From NCBI RefSeq assembly GCF_014897985.1, contig NZ_JABUZA010000043.1:1-36341 (forward strand): a stretch of DNA of 36,341 nt, given 5' to 3'. The position numbers and the translations under genes are program-made. Positions 7,082 to 15,030 of the stretch are shown piece after piece. Numbering within the stretch: the first letter of the stretch is position 1; every line of letters begins with the position of its first letter. The notes beneath the pieces are model-generated. The model searched no databases, was not told the DNA's origin, and saw only the letters and a program-made list of their open reading frames with translations. This DNA is from Halomonas colorata (GTDB taxonomy: Bacteria; Pseudomonadota; Gammaproteobacteria; Pseudomonadales; Halomonadaceae).

Positions 7082-7157
7082 GCTTAACAGTGATTATATA
7101 GCCAGCGGCATAACCTCAATGAACGCTCCAGCACGTTCATTGAGGTTATCTAGCCGC
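7082..7157 (-). other. Long hairpin with attC-like core at the 5' end of the array
   Basis: A perfect 16-bp stem (7110-7125 with 7134-7149, loop of 8) is extended by GCGGC/GCCGC (7105-7109 with 7153-7157) past a 3-base bulge. At its left edge 7082-7088 reads GTTAAGC on the minus strand, a perfect cassette core directly before the first cassette gene. No matching opposite core (RYYYAAC) is found at the other side, so this is either a decayed attC or another kind of boundary structure. Confidence 0.45.
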
Positions 7158-7391
7158 CTAAACCAAATCTACCTCATTGATAATATTACTAGCAAATTAA
7201 ATTTTGGCCGCCTATCCAAAATTCGCATGACCGCTCGTTTTGCTCTATTCAATCATACTTTATTGGTAAATTTTGCTTAGGTCACGTGGAAATTTGATGG
7301 CCATATGCAGCCATAGGATTTGCTGGGGGCTTTGAACCAAGTAGCGTAATCATCGCGCTTAAGCGGGCTCCCACAAAACTGGGCGGGTACG
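7158..7391. other. Intergenic, AT-rich then REP-bearing
   Basis: No gene seen on either strand. The first 190 bases are AT-rich and featureless. At 7354-7377 a REP-like sequence (CGCGCTTAAGCGGGCTCCCA) appears, similar to the end of the 155-bp repeats that follow. No integron integrase gene is present here, where one would be expected for a complete integron. Confidence 0.6.
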
Positions 7392-7845
7392 GGTGTGGTG
7401 GCTTATCCTGGGCAGCTAGCGCTGCCCTTCGCGGGTGCCTTATTGGCTCGTGCCTCGCCAAACGTTACGCCACGCTACTGGTGATGATTCTTGGGGCGGG
7501 GCCTTTCGCGCGCTAAAGCGGGCTCACACAAAACCGGGCGTGGGCTGGTGTGGTGGCTTATCCTGGGCAGCTAGCGCTGCCCTTCGCGGGTGCCTTATTG
7601 GCTCGTGCCTCGCCAAACGTTACGCCACGCTACTGGTGATGATTCTTGGGGCGGGGCCTTTCGCGCGCTAAAGCGGGCTCACACAAAACCGGGCGTGGGC
7701 TGGTGTGGTGGCTTATCCTGGGCAGCTAGCGCTGCCCTTCGCGGGTGCCTTATTGGCTCGTGCCTCGCCAAACGTTACGCCACGCTACTTATGATGATTC
7801 TTGGGGCGGGGCCTTTCGCGCGCTAAAGCGGGCTCCCACAAAACC
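7392..7845. repeat. Three 155-bp tandem repeats, each ending in a REP-like palindrome
   Basis: Three consecutive units with a 155-bp period (about 7392-7546, 7547-7701, 7702-7845; the last slightly short). Units one and two are almost identical; the third differs at a few positions (CTACTTATG for CTACTGGTG, GGCTCCCACA for GGCTCACACA). Each unit holds a hairpin GGGCAGC-TAGC-GCTGCCC and a terminal REP-like motif TTCGCGCGCTAAAGCGGGCT (at about 7506, 7661 and 7816). A further REP-like copy sits at 7354. REP motifs of this type are spread widely through Pseudomonas and Halomonas genomes. Apparent reading frames inside the repeats are by-products of the repetition. Confidence 0.9.
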
Positions 7846-7853
7846 AGCCTTTA

Positions 7854-7893
7854 GCAGCCCCAACAAAGAGGGCTGCAGGCCAAGTCGGCCTGC
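7854..7893 (-). terminator. Tandem hairpins downstream of the ytoQ-like gene
   Basis: Two perfect 7-bp stems directly after the stop codon: GCAGGCC/GGCCTGC (7875-7893) and GCAGCCC/GGGCTGC (7854-7876). They share two bases and so may compete. On the minus strand only a TTTT follows at some distance, so termination strength is uncertain. Confidence 0.4.
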
Positions 7894-7909
7894 AAAGTGG
7901 TGGCTTGCG

Positions 7910-8350
7910 TTATGCTTTGAGCACGTACTTGAGGGTTTCAACGACCTGCTCGGTGGTGGTGCACCAGGCTTGTGCACCGGCATCCACTTCTTTCAGCGGG
8001 TGAACGATATCCTCAGAGTGCAAAGTGATATAGGGCTTGGCGAGTGCGGCGCAGTAGCCTGCATCAAAGGCAGCGTTCCACTGTTTGTACTTGTCGCCGA
8101 AGCGCACCACGACTAAATCGCTTTGCTCGATCAGCGTACGGGTGCGGATGGCGTTGACCTTGGAGGATTGGTGGTCGCGCCAGAACTGATTGCTCTGCTC
8201 GCCCAAGTGATCGCCTGCGGCGTCACTGGCGTCGTGGTCAGTGACTGGGGCGGTAAACACGATATCCAAGCCTGCGGCTTCTGCGCCACGCTGAATTTCG
8301 TCGCGCCAGTCGGTGTGGATCTCGCCGGAAAGGTAGACGTAAAAGCTCAT
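7910..8350 (-). CDS. YtoQ family protein, 146 aa
   Basis: Member of the YtoQ family, small cytoplasmic proteins related in fold to nucleoside 2-deoxyribosyltransferase-like enzymes; the biological role is not established. The sequence is characteristic: MSFYVYLSGEIHTDWRDEI at the start, FTAPVTDHDASD, NQFWRDHQSSKVNAIRTRTL, then DLVVVRFGDKYKQWNAAFDAGY and the acidic end VHPLKEVDAGAQAWCTTTEQVV. ATG 8350 is preferred over the ATG at 8374 because it fits the family N-terminus and has AAGGAG seven bases upstream. The gene is complete and solitary. Tandem hairpins follow it. Confidence 0.9.
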   Translation of the reverse strand: MSFYVYLSGEIHTDWRDEIQRGAEAAGLDIVFTAPVTDHDASDAAGDHLGEQSNQFWRDHQSSKVNAIRTRTLIEQSDLVVVRFGDKYKQWNAAFDAGYCAALAKPYITLHSEDIVHPLKEVDAGAQAWCTTTEQVVETLKYVLKA

Positions 8351-8429
8351 GGGGTACTCCTTTAATTTAAACAAACGATAGCGTGATCTGGTTTTGTCTC
8401 AAAAAATTCGCACAGAGGTGCTTATGCTT

Positions 8430-8936
8430 TTATCCCGGGTTTTTGGCTTGACGCCTCGCTGTATCGACGCGCTCGATGAGTTCGTCGACCACCTGGTTTT
8501 CGATCCGGAAGCGCTTGAACGATATTTCACTTAAACCCAGCATGCTGCGGGCCGGTAGGAATGAAAACTCCTGATTTGAACTGCCCTGATCTCTGGGGCT
8601 TCGTACCGTTAGCGTCACCCTGTCGGGCGATCTCATAGATTGGTAATTGACGTTTGCCACGTCTTTTAGATAAACCTGCTCGCGGTTTTTCCCGTAAACA
8701 AAAATCAGACTATCGCCGTTGTCGTATACACGATCCGCGAGACCGCCCAACATCATTTTAAATATAAACACACCGAAAAAGATCATTAGCGGGGGTATCA
8801 GTAGAAATGGGGAAAACGTTTCCGCCGTCAATAGGCTTAGTACGCAACCCAAAGCCACTATCGATAACCATATGATCGGAAAAACGCGGCGGGTGAAAAA
8901 GGATGTGCGGGAAATAACACGTAGGTCCTGTTGCAT
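8430..8936 (-). CDS. Two-TM membrane protein of unknown function, 168 aa
   Basis: Unassigned inner-membrane protein. A basic N-terminus (MQQDLRVISRTSFFTRRVF) precedes two membrane helices, about residues 19-37 (PIIWLSIVALGCVLSLL) and 42-62 (FSPFLLIPPLMIFFGVFIFKMM). A cytoplasmic, PH-like beta-rich domain follows: DRVYDNGDSLIFVYGKNREQ, VYLKDVANVNYQSMRSPDRV, TLTVRSPRD and a C-terminal helix VVDELIERVDTARRQ. This layout (two helices then a bPH-like domain) is shared by several small membrane protein families. ATG 8936 is preferred; a GTG at 8972 would place twelve residues before it. It lies in the same direction as, but about 80 bases beyond, the end of cobF and is probably not part of the B12 operon. 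Confidence 0.75.
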   Translation of the reverse strand: MQQDLRVISRTSFFTRRVFPIIWLSIVALGCVLSLLTAETFSPFLLIPPLMIFFGVFIFKMMLGGLADRVYDNGDSLIFVYGKNREQVYLKDVANVNYQSMRSPDRVTLTVRSPRDQGSSNQEFSFLPARSMLGLSEISFKRFRIENQVVDELIERVDTARRQAKNPG

Positions 8937-9016
8937 GGTCACGATTCCATCCAGGGCACATGAAGAAATCACTCATTCAATTATTTTATGGAAAAAACTT
9001 CCATATTCCTACCGGC

Positions 9017-9781
9017 TTAGAATAGCGGTTCGCGGGCCAATAGGTAGCAGTCCATAATCCAGCCGTGCGCTTCACGCAGCGCGGCACGGCGTTTAGTAAT
9101 CTCGTCGCTTACCTCGCTTAGCGTGCCTTTGATCAGGCACTGTTTATCCATGCCCAGGTAGGCGCCCCACCAGATGTAGGTGTCAGCTTGTGGCAGCGTG
9201 GTAAACGCCCCGCCGCTGTCGAGCATCACGGCTACCGTCGCGGCGTCGCTTGGCCAGCCGCGTTCGCGCAGGCGGCGGCCGGTGGTGATCTGGATGGGTT
9301 CGGCGAGTGCGTTAAGCGGGAGTTTATGCTCGGCGGTGAGCACTTGTAGGCTAGTGATGCCGGGCACAACGTTGACCTCAACCGCACGGCCGCTATCCGT
9401 CAGGCGCTTGGCGATGCGTAGGCTGCTGTCATAGAGTGAGGGGTCGCCCCATACCAGCATGCCGACGCGCCCGCCGTTTGGCAGGTGCTTATCCATCAGC
9501 TCGGCCCATACGCTGGCAATGGCGTTATGCCATTCGTCTACTGCGCTTAGGTACGCGCACTTGGCATCGCGGGTGGGTAAATCGAACTCGACGATGCGGG
9601 TGTTGGTCGCTTCATCAAGCAGCTCTTCGCAGAGTACGCGGCGCAGGTCGATCAGGTCCGATTTCGCTTCGCCCTTGCGGGGGAGCAGAATCACCTCGGC
9701 TTCGTTGAGGGCGCGAACCGCCGCGAGTGTTACGTGGTCAACGTTGCCGGTGCCAATGCCGATCAGCGAGAGCGTGATCAT
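9017..9781 (-). CDS. cobF: Precorrin-6A synthase (deacetylating) CobF, 254 aa
   Basis: SAM-dependent methyltransferase that methylates precorrin-5 at C1 and releases acetate, giving precorrin-6A. It is specific to the aerobic B12 pathway. The tetrapyrrole-methylase fold is visible: [18 protein letters not shown] at the start (GIGTGN binding loop), [26 protein letters not shown] with the GDPxxY motif (about residue 112), [16 protein letters not shown], and the C-terminal [19 protein letters not shown] typical of CobF rather than its relatives. Length is normal. Its ATG overlaps the cobM stop as ATGA (9778-9781), so it is the last gene of the cobL-cobE-cobM-cobF run. An AT-rich 6-bp hairpin follows at 8988-9004. 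Confidence 0.96.
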   Translation of the reverse strand: MITLSLIGIGTGNVDHVTLAAVRALNEAEVILLPRKGEAKSDLIDLRRVLCEELLDEATNTRIVEFDLPTRDAKCAYLSAVDEWHNAIASVWAELMDKHLPNGGRVGMLVWGDPSLYDSSLRIAKRLTDSGRAVEVNVVPGITSLQVLTAEHKLPLNALAEPIQITTGRRLRERGWPSDAATVAVMLDSGGAFTTLPQADTYIWWGAYLGMDKQCLIKGTLSEVSDEITKRRAALREAHGWIMDCYLLAREPLF

Positions 9782-10575
9782 GCGCCGCCCTCTTCATCGC
9801 TACTGGCAAACGGCGAATCGGCGGACTGGGGGCGAAAGCGGCGGTCGTAGCCTACCGCGTACAGGCTGCTTTCCTGGAAGTCTTCGGATTCGAGTACCGG
9901 CCCTACCAGAATCAGCGCCGTGCGCTGAAGCGTGTTATTGATCAGGGATTCCACCGTGGATAAGCGCCCGCGCACCACGTGCTCGTCCGGCCAGCTGGCC
10001 CGCCATACAATCGCTACCGGGCACGCTTCGCCGTAATGGGGCGTCAGGCTTTCCACCACCTGGGCCAGATTGTGGATGGAGAGGTGAATAGCAAGCGTGG
10101 CGCCGGTGCGGGCAAAGTTGGCCAGCGTTTCATCTTCTGGCATGGCACTGGCCCGGCCCGGCGTGCGGGTCAGCACCACGGATTGCGCCACGCCGGGTAG
10201 CGTTAGCTCCTGGCCGAGCGTTGCCGCCGCAGCGGCGAAGGAAGGCACGCCGGGGGTCACGCTGTAGGGAATATCAAGCTCTCGCAGGCGGCGCAGCTGT
10301 TCGCCCATCGCGGACCATACCGAGAGATCGCCGGAGTGCAGCCGGGCCACATCACAACCTTCCGTGTGAGCGGCCTGGATTTCCTGCATGATTTCATCGA
10401 GTGACAGCGGCGCGGTGTTGATGATGCGCGCGCCTTCCGGGCAGTGCTCGAGGATTTGCTCGGGCACCAGTGAACCTGCATACAGGCATACCGGGCAGGC
10501 GGCAATTAAATCGCGACCGCGCAGCGTCAAAAGATCCGGCGCGCCGGGGCCTGCGCCAATAAAATGAACCTTCAT
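9778..10575 (-). CDS. cobM: Precorrin-4 C11-methyltransferase CobM, 265 aa
   Basis: Cytoplasmic methyltransferase that adds a methyl group at C11 of precorrin-4 to form precorrin-5. The sequence starts [18 protein letters not shown], the GAGPG loop of tetrapyrrole methylases, continues with [34 protein letters not shown] (the GD motif), [15 protein letters not shown], and [15 protein letters not shown], all diagnostic for CobM/CbiF. The acidic, serine-rich tail (about the last 20 residues, ending SDEEGGA) is an extension of unclear value. Start and stop overlap the neighbours by four bases each (cobE at 10572-10575, cobF at 9778-9781). Confidence 0.97.
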   Translation of the reverse strand: MKVHFIGAGPGAPDLLTLRGRDLIAACPVCLYAGSLVPEQILEHCPEGARIINTAPLSLDEIMQEIQAAHTEGCDVARLHSGDLSVWSAMGEQLRRLRELDIPYSVTPGVPSFAAAAATLGQELTLPGVAQSVVLTRTPGRASAMPEDETLANFARTGATLAIHLSIHNLAQVVESLTPHYGEACPVAIVWRASWPDEHVVRGRLSTVESLINNTLQRTALILVGPVLESEDFQESSLYAVGYDRRFRPQSADSPFASSDEEGGA

Positions 10576-10979
10576 AATCCAACTCCTTGCGCCGCTGTGG
10601 TGGCCACCGCGGCCGTGGCCTTTCTATCGTTTGAAACTGTCCGTAGGCCTAAAAGCCGTGCCCCGCTGCCCGCGGCCAGCAGCGCCACGGCTTCGGCCAC
10701 ACTGCCGGTGCCTTTTTCGCGCAGGCTGTAGGCGGAGTGGGTCAGCGTGGTAACGCTTGCCAGCGCTGTATCCGCGACACCCATTACCGGGATGTGGCGG
10801 GCGCTACCCAGCGCTTCAACCAGTGGCAGCATGCTATGCGCCGCGGCCAACTGGTCGATAGGGCCGTACTCGGCAATCAACTGATCCAGCGCCTGTTCCA
10901 GTGATTCAAGCGTTGCCTGCTGGCGAAAGCCGAACCCGGCGACTTTAAGCGCCTGCCTAGCCACTGTTTGCTGAATCAT
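10572..10979 (-). CDS. cobE: Cobalamin biosynthesis protein CobE (CbiG C-terminal-like), 135 aa
   Basis: Small protein of the CobE/GbiG C-terminal family. In Pseudomonas it is needed for B12 synthesis, with a role between precorrin-3B and precorrin-4 assumed but not firmly defined. Visible signatures are [20 protein letters not shown] at the start, [25 protein letters not shown] in the middle and the [15 protein letters not shown] block near the C-terminus, which is the conserved G-x-x-S-V-A-E-A loop. ATG 10979 forms an ATGA overlap with the cobL stop and fits the family length of about 130-150 residues; the longer upstream frame lies inside cobL and is rejected. It ends in an ATGA overlap with cobM. 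Confidence 0.9.
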   Translation of the reverse strand: MIQQTVARQALKVAGFGFRQQATLESLEQALDQLIAEYGPIDQLAAAHSMLPLVEALGSARHIPVMGVADTALASVTTLTHSAYSLREKGTGSVAEAVALLAAGSGARLLGLRTVSNDRKATAAVATTAAQGVGL

Positions 10980-12184
10980 CGAACACCACGCCACTGCACA
11001 ATCGGGTAGCTGGATTTCCAGCCCCGGCGCGTGCCCATGGGGGCGGCGTGGGCCAGCTCCAGGCGCAGCAGTTCGCCGCCGGCCTGTTGCTGCCAGTGCG
11101 CCAGCAGGGCTTCGGATTCCAGGGTGACCGCGTTGGCTACTACTCGCGTGCCGCGGGGCAGCACCTGCCATAAAGTATCCAGCAGTTTCTGAGAAAGCCC
11201 ACCGCCGATAAACACCGCATCGGGCAACGGCGCATTCTCGAGCACCTCCGGGGCGCGGCCTTCGTTTACTTCCAGCCAATCGACCCCCAGGTTGTCGGCG
11301 TTGCGCCGCGCCCGGGCGGCGCGCTCTGGGTGCTGCTCGAAGCCGATGGCCTGGTTATCCGGGTGGGCCAGCAGCCACTCAATGGCGATGGAGCCAGAGC
11401 CTGCGCCAATATCCCACAGCCGCTCCCCAGACCTGGGGGCCAGTGCGCAAAGCGTCAGGCTGCGCACGGCCTGCTTGGTGATCTGCCCGTCGTGCTCAAA
11501 AAAGCTATCGGCAAGGCCGGGCGTTGAGGGGATCGCGGGGCCATTACCGGCAACTTCAATACCTACCGCCACCGGGTGGGCGATATCCTCGGGTAGCGCG
11601 TCATCCATGCGCAGCGTGCGGATGCGCTCATCCACGCCGCCCAAGGCTTCCAGCACGTTTAGCTGAGAATCCGCAAAGCCGAATGTTTTTATCAGCGCGG
11701 CCAATTCAGCCACGGCGGCGCCATCACGCAACAGCACCAGCAAGTGCCGGCCGCCTTGCAGGTAGGGCCGAATGCGGGTGAGCGGTTTGGCGTGCAGGCC
11801 CAGGCAGGTGCAGCGCTCAAGCGGCCAGCCTAAGCGGGCCGCCGCCAGGCTAAAGGTCGAGGGCGATGGCACGGCGACCCATTCGCTGGCGTCTACGTGG
11901 CGCGCCAGGCTGGTGCCCGCCCCGAACCAGAACGGATCATTGGATACCAGCATGACCACCCGGCGGCCGCGCTCGTTGAGTAGTGCGGGGATGCCATCAA
12001 GAAACGGCACTGGCCACTCGCGAATATCCGCGTTTAACGGGGGAAGCAGGCGCAGATGACGGCGGGCGCCAAACACGATCTCGGCACGCTCAAGCTGCTC
12101 GCGGCTTGCCGCTGTCAGGCCCGCTGTGCCACTCTCCCCCCACCCTAACAGTGTGAGCCACGGAGCCTTGTTAACCTCAGCCAT
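10976..12184 (-). CDS. cobL: Precorrin-6Y C5,15-methyltransferase (decarboxylating) CobL, 402 aa
   Basis: Bifunctional enzyme converting precorrin-6B to precorrin-8 by two methylations and one decarboxylation. Residues 1-200 are a tetrapyrrole methylase (CbiE-like) with LTLLGWGESGTAGLTAASRE and LVSNDPFWFGAGTSLA. The C-terminal half is a class I methyltransferase (CbiT-like) with the SAM-binding loop LWDIGAGSGSIAIEW near residue 250 and IGFEQHPERAARARRN. ATG 12184 matches the family start and has AGGA eight bases upstream; an in-frame ATG at 12265 would run into cobK. This start codon shares two bases with the opposite-strand cobK start. cobE begins in its stop codon. Any promoter for this gene would have to lie inside cobK, unless read-through from cobJ supplies it. 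Confidence 0.95.
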   Translation of the reverse strand: MAEVNKAPWLTLLGWGESGTAGLTAASREQLERAEIVFGARRHLRLLPPLNADIREWPVPFLDGIPALLNERGRRVVMLVSNDPFWFGAGTSLARHVDASEWVAVPSPSTFSLAAARLGWPLERCTCLGLHAKPLTRIRPYLQGGRHLLVLLRDGAAVAELAALIKTFGFADSQLNVLEALGGVDERIRTLRMDDALPEDIAHPVAVGIEVAGNGPAIPSTPGLADSFFEHDGQITKQAVRSLTLCALAPRSGERLWDIGAGSGSIAIEWLLAHPDNQAIGFEQHPERAARARRNADNLGVDWLEVNEGRAPEVLENAPLPDAVFIGGGLSQKLLDTLWQVLPRGTRVVANAVTLESEALLAHWQQQAGGELLRLELAHAAPMGTRRGWKSSYPIVQWRGVR

Positions 12185-12920
12185 GATAAACGTCCTGATT
12201 CTTGGGGGTACGAGTGAGGCCAGCGCCTTGGCCAGTGCTTTTAGCCAGCACAACATTCCAGCCATTTTCAGCTATGCAGGCCGGGTCAAAACGCCTAAGG
12301 CGCAACCGCTGCCCACCCGCGTGGGCGGTTTCGGCGGCGCCGACGGTTTGGCGGCGTTTATCACCCAACAGCGCATCACCCATATTATTGATGCAACCCA
12401 CCCGTTTGCCACGCAGATGAGCCGTAACGTGTTGGCCGCCGCCCAGCAGACCGGCGTACCGGCAATTGCCCTGACGCGCCCGGCCTGGGTGCCCACCACT
12501 CACGCTAACTGGCAACACGTGGCGAGTATCGAAGAGGCGGTTAGCGCCCTCGAAGGCCCGCCCCAGCGCGTGCTGCTCGCGATTGGCCGCATGCACCTGG
12601 CCGCGTTTGTCGCGCAGCCTCAACACCACTATGTGCTGCGTTTGGTCGACCAGCCAACCGCCCCGCCGCCGCTTGCCCACTTTACCACCACGGTGGATAG
12701 AGGCCCGTTCACGCTGGAAGGCGATTTAGCGCTACTCAAAACCCAACGTATCGAACGCATCGTGTGCAAAAACGCTGGTGGCGAAGGTGCCGTTTCAAAA
12801 CTTGATGCCGCTCGCGCGCTTGGCGTGCCGGTCATCATGATTGACCGCCCGGCACTGCCCGCTCGCCATGAAGTGCATAGCGTTGATGAGGTGCTTGCCT
12901 GGCTTAATGATCGTTCCTGA
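12183..12920 (+). CDS. cobK: Precorrin-6A reductase CobK, 245 aa, antisense within the cob block
   Basis: NADPH-dependent reductase that turns precorrin-6A into precorrin-6B. The start MINVLILGGTSEASALASAF is the CobK/CbiJ signature, followed by YAGRVKTPKAQPLPTRVGGFGG, IDATHPFATQMSRNV (DATHPFA is diagnostic), RPAWVP, VLLAIGRMHL and VCKNAGGEGAVSKLDAARALGVPVIMIDRP. Length is normal. It is the only plus-strand gene of the block. Its ATG (12183-12185) overlaps the cobL ATG (12184-12182), and its TGA (12918-12920) directly abuts the cobJ TGA. The start is reliable by family, though no good ribosome-binding site is seen (GGAG is 17 bases upstream), and no promoter is visible in the overlapping cobL sequence. 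Confidence 0.95.
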   Translation: MINVLILGGTSEASALASAFSQHNIPAIFSYAGRVKTPKAQPLPTRVGGFGGADGLAAFITQQRITHIIDATHPFATQMSRNVLAAAQQTGVPAIALTRPAWVPTTHANWQHVASIEEAVSALEGPPQRVLLAIGRMHLAAFVAQPQHHYVLRLVDQPTAPPPLAHFTTTVDRGPFTLEGDLALLKTQRIERIVCKNAGGEGAVSKLDAARALGVPVIMIDRPALPARHEVHSVDEVLAWLNDRS

Positions 12921-13670
12921 TCAAAGCGCTGAGCGCGGCGTATACACCAGCGGCTCGCCGTCTCGCTCGATCAGCCGGGTTTGCCGGGAGCCAACAATCA
13001 CCAGCGTGCGCATATCGGCCATATCCGGCGTGGCGTCTTTTAAGGCTGTTACGCGGATTGATTCGTCAGGCATTGAAACCGCGCGGGCGAAGATGATTAA
13101 CCGTTCAGGCTCACACGCCTCTCGCAGCACGTCCAGGGTGCGCTCAAACCCTACCGGGCGCGATTTTGAGCGCGGGTTATAAAACGCCATCGCAAAATCG
13201 GCTTCAACGGCCAAACGCAGGCGCTTTTCGATAAGCGCCCAAGGCTTCAAGTTGTCAGATAAATTGATGCAGCAGAAATCATGCCCCAGCGGTGCACCCG
13301 CACGGGCGCTGGCCGCCAGCATCGCGGAAATACCCGGCAGCACCTGAATATCCAGCCCACGCCACGCGGCATCGCCCGCTTCCAGCGCTTCAAATACCGC
13401 CGAGGCCATGGCGAATACGCCGGGGTCGCCAGAGGAAACCACCACGACTCGGTGGCCTTCAAGCGCCAGCTGTAGCGCCTGCTCGGCACGGCGAATCTCT
13501 TCGCGGTTGTCTGAGCCGTGGCGGGTCAGGCCATAGCGCGGTGCTACTCGGTTCACGTAGGGTACGTAGCCCACCACGTCCGTGGCGTCACTAAGCGCGG
13601 CCGTTACCTCAGGGGTAATCATCGCATCCGCGCCCGGCCCCAGGCCGACAATTTTTAGCCAGCCGCTCAT
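12921..13670 (-). CDS. cobJ: Precorrin-3B C17-methyltransferase CobJ, 249 aa
   Basis: SAM-dependent enzyme that methylates C17 of precorrin-3B and contracts the ring to give precorrin-4. Diagnostic segments are LKIVGLGPGADAMITPEV at the start, DVVGYVPYVNRVAPRYGLTRHGSDNREE, VVVVSSGDPGVFAMASAVFE, VLPGISAMLAASARAGAPLGHDFCCINLSD, and AFYNPRSKSRPV. ATG 13670 is chosen for the family start and its ATGA overlap with the cobI stop; an in-frame ATG further upstream lies inside cobI. The stop codon abuts that of cobK on the other strand with no base between them. Confidence 0.97.
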   Translation of the reverse strand: MSGWLKIVGLGPGADAMITPEVTAALSDATDVVGYVPYVNRVAPRYGLTRHGSDNREEIRRAEQALQLALEGHRVVVVSSGDPGVFAMASAVFEALEAGDAAWRGLDIQVLPGISAMLAASARAGAPLGHDFCCINLSDNLKPWALIEKRLRLAVEADFAMAFYNPRSKSRPVGFERTLDVLREACEPERLIIFARAVSMPDESIRVTALKDATPDMADMRTLVIVGSRQTRLIERDGEPLVYTPRSAL

Positions 13671-14404
13671 GGGCGCCTCCCGTTGCCGTGAATCAGCACA
13701 ATCGAGAAGTAAGGCACGCTCTCGCCAACGTCTACCAACGGCAACACGCGCTGCTGCTCCATGGCGGCGTATTCGATCAGCCAAGCCTGGTCTTCCCGGC
13801 CCGCCTGTTTAAGCGCTCGGCGCAGCTTGTGAAGATTGCGCCCAATCTTCATGACCACCAGCGCGTCGGTATCGGCGATATGTTGGGTGAGCGTTTCTTC
13901 CGGCAGCGTGCCCATCAGCACGGTCAGAATATCGTCGCCCCAGGTAATCGGCTGCCCGGTCGCCGTCCAGGCGGCGGACATACCGGTAATTCCCGGCACT
14001 ACCGACACCGGCACCTGATTCAGCAACCGCGTGTAGAGGTGCATAAACGAGCCGTAGAAGAACGGGTCGCCTTCACAGAGCACCACCACGTTGCAACCGG
14101 CGCTGGCTATCTCGATCAGTTGGGCCACGCACCGCGAGTAAAACGCCGAGAGCAGTGCGTTGTACTGCGGGTCGTCGAAAGGGATCTCTGTGGTGACCGG
14201 GTACTCCATGGGAAGCTCAATAGTGCCTGATGCCAACAGGCCTTCAACAATGCTGCGCGCATGGCCACGGCGGCCCTTTTTGCGAAAATAAGCGATATGC
14301 GTGGCGCCGCGAATCAGCCGGTCGGCGCGCACGCTCATCAAGTCCTGGCTGCCCGGCCCCAGGCCAACGCCGTAAACCGTGCCCTGTGTTGATGCCTGAG
14401 TCAT
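13667..14404 (-). CDS. cobI: Precorrin-2 C20-methyltransferase CobI, 245 aa
   Basis: Methyltransferase that adds a methyl group at C20 of precorrin-2, giving precorrin-3A, the first step committed to B12. It shows GTVYGVGLGPGSQDLMSVRA, THIAYFRKKGRRGHAR, PMEYPVTTEIPFDDPQYN, VVLCEGDPFFYGSFMHLYTRL (GDPFFYGS is characteristic), VVPGITGMSAAW and VMKIGRNLHKLRRAL. Length is typical. It overlaps cobH upstream and cobJ downstream by four bases each (ATGA), consistent with translational coupling. Confidence 0.97.
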   Translation of the reverse strand: MTQASTQGTVYGVGLGPGSQDLMSVRADRLIRGATHIAYFRKKGRRGHARSIVEGLLASGTIELPMEYPVTTEIPFDDPQYNALLSAFYSRCVAQLIEIASAGCNVVVLCEGDPFFYGSFMHLYTRLLNQVPVSVVPGITGMSAAWTATGQPITWGDDILTVLMGTLPEETLTQHIADTDALVVMKIGRNLHKLRRALKQAGREDQAWLIEYAAMEQQRVLPLVDVGESVPYFSIVLIHGNGRRP

Positions 14405-15030
14405 TCGACGCGATCCGCCATGGCGTTAATGGCCGCGACCGTTACCGCACTGCCGCCCAGGCGGCCACGTACGATGCAGCTTGGAATTTCAGGTGTTGCC
14501 CACAGCGCTTCCTTGGATTCGGCGGCGCCTACAAAGCCTACCGGGCAGCCGATTACTACCGCCGGGCGTGGGCAGCTCGGGTCTTCCAGCATGTTCAAAA
14601 GATGAAACAGCGCGGTGGGTGCGTTACCAATGGCCACCACGGCGCCTTCCAGATGCGGGCGCCATAGTTCCAGCGCTGCGGCCGAACGGGTGTTAGCCAT
14701 CTCCTGGGCGAGGTGTGGCGTGCGCTCATCGTTCAGGGTGCAAATAATCTCGTTATTGGCTGGCAGCCGCTTGCGGGTGATGCCTTCAGACACCATGCGT
14801 GCATCGCAAAGAATCGGCGCGCCGCGTTCGAGTGCTGAACGCGCTTTATTGACCGCGTCATTTTGAAAGTGAATATGCGCGGCCAACTCGACAAGCCCGG
14901 CGGCGTGAATCATGCGCACGGCAACGGTCTCTTCCTCGGCAGAAAAGCGCGCAAGGTCGGCCTCGCTGCGGATAATCGCGAAGGATTCCCGGTAAATTGC
15001 CGGGCCGCTTGTTTCATACGTATAGGGCAC
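14401..15030 (-). CDS. cobH: Precorrin-8X methylmutase CobH, 209 aa
   Basis: Moves the C11 methyl group to C12 to make hydrogenobyrinic acid. The catalytic histidine is visible in VAVRMIHAAGLVE (about residue 42, the counterpart of His43 in the Pseudomonas denitrificans enzyme). Further signatures are ILCDARMVSEGITRKRLPANNE, VAIGNAPTALFHLLNML and VIGCPVGFVGAAESKEALW. I chose a GTG start at 15030: it gives the normal family length (about 208-210), starts at the usual PYxYE sequence, and has GGAG seven bases upstream. The longer in-frame start lies inside cobG. With this start it overlaps cobG by 17 bases and cobI by four. Confidence 0.95.
   Translation of the reverse strand: MPYTYETSGPAIYRESFAIIRSEADLARFSAEEETVAVRMIHAAGLVELAAHIHFQNDAVNKARSALERGAPILCDARMVSEGITRKRLPANNEIICTLNDERTPHLAQEMANTRSAAALELWRPHLEGAVVAIGNAPTALFHLLNMLEDPSCPRPAVVIGCPVGFVGAAESKEALWATPEIPSCIVRGRLGGSAVTVAAINAMADRVE

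Noticed and set aside
7392..7845. CRISPR-like array
   Set aside because: The units are 155 bp, directly adjacent and nearly identical throughout, with no short repeat and unique spacer pattern and no cas genes.
7435..8116. Three similar plus-strand reading frames starting MPYWLVPRQTLRHAT at 7435, 7590 and 7745
   Set aside because: They are spaced by exactly the 155-bp repeat period and arise from the repeated noncoding unit; no ribosome-binding sites and no protein-like composition.
8988..9004. Rho-independent terminator after cobF
   Set aside because: The hairpin has only six mostly A-T pairs and no proper U run in the minus-strand direction.
10980..11279. N-terminal extension of CobE within cobL
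   Set aside because: Arginine-rich shadow of cobL in another frame; the ATGA overlap and family length fix the start at 10979.
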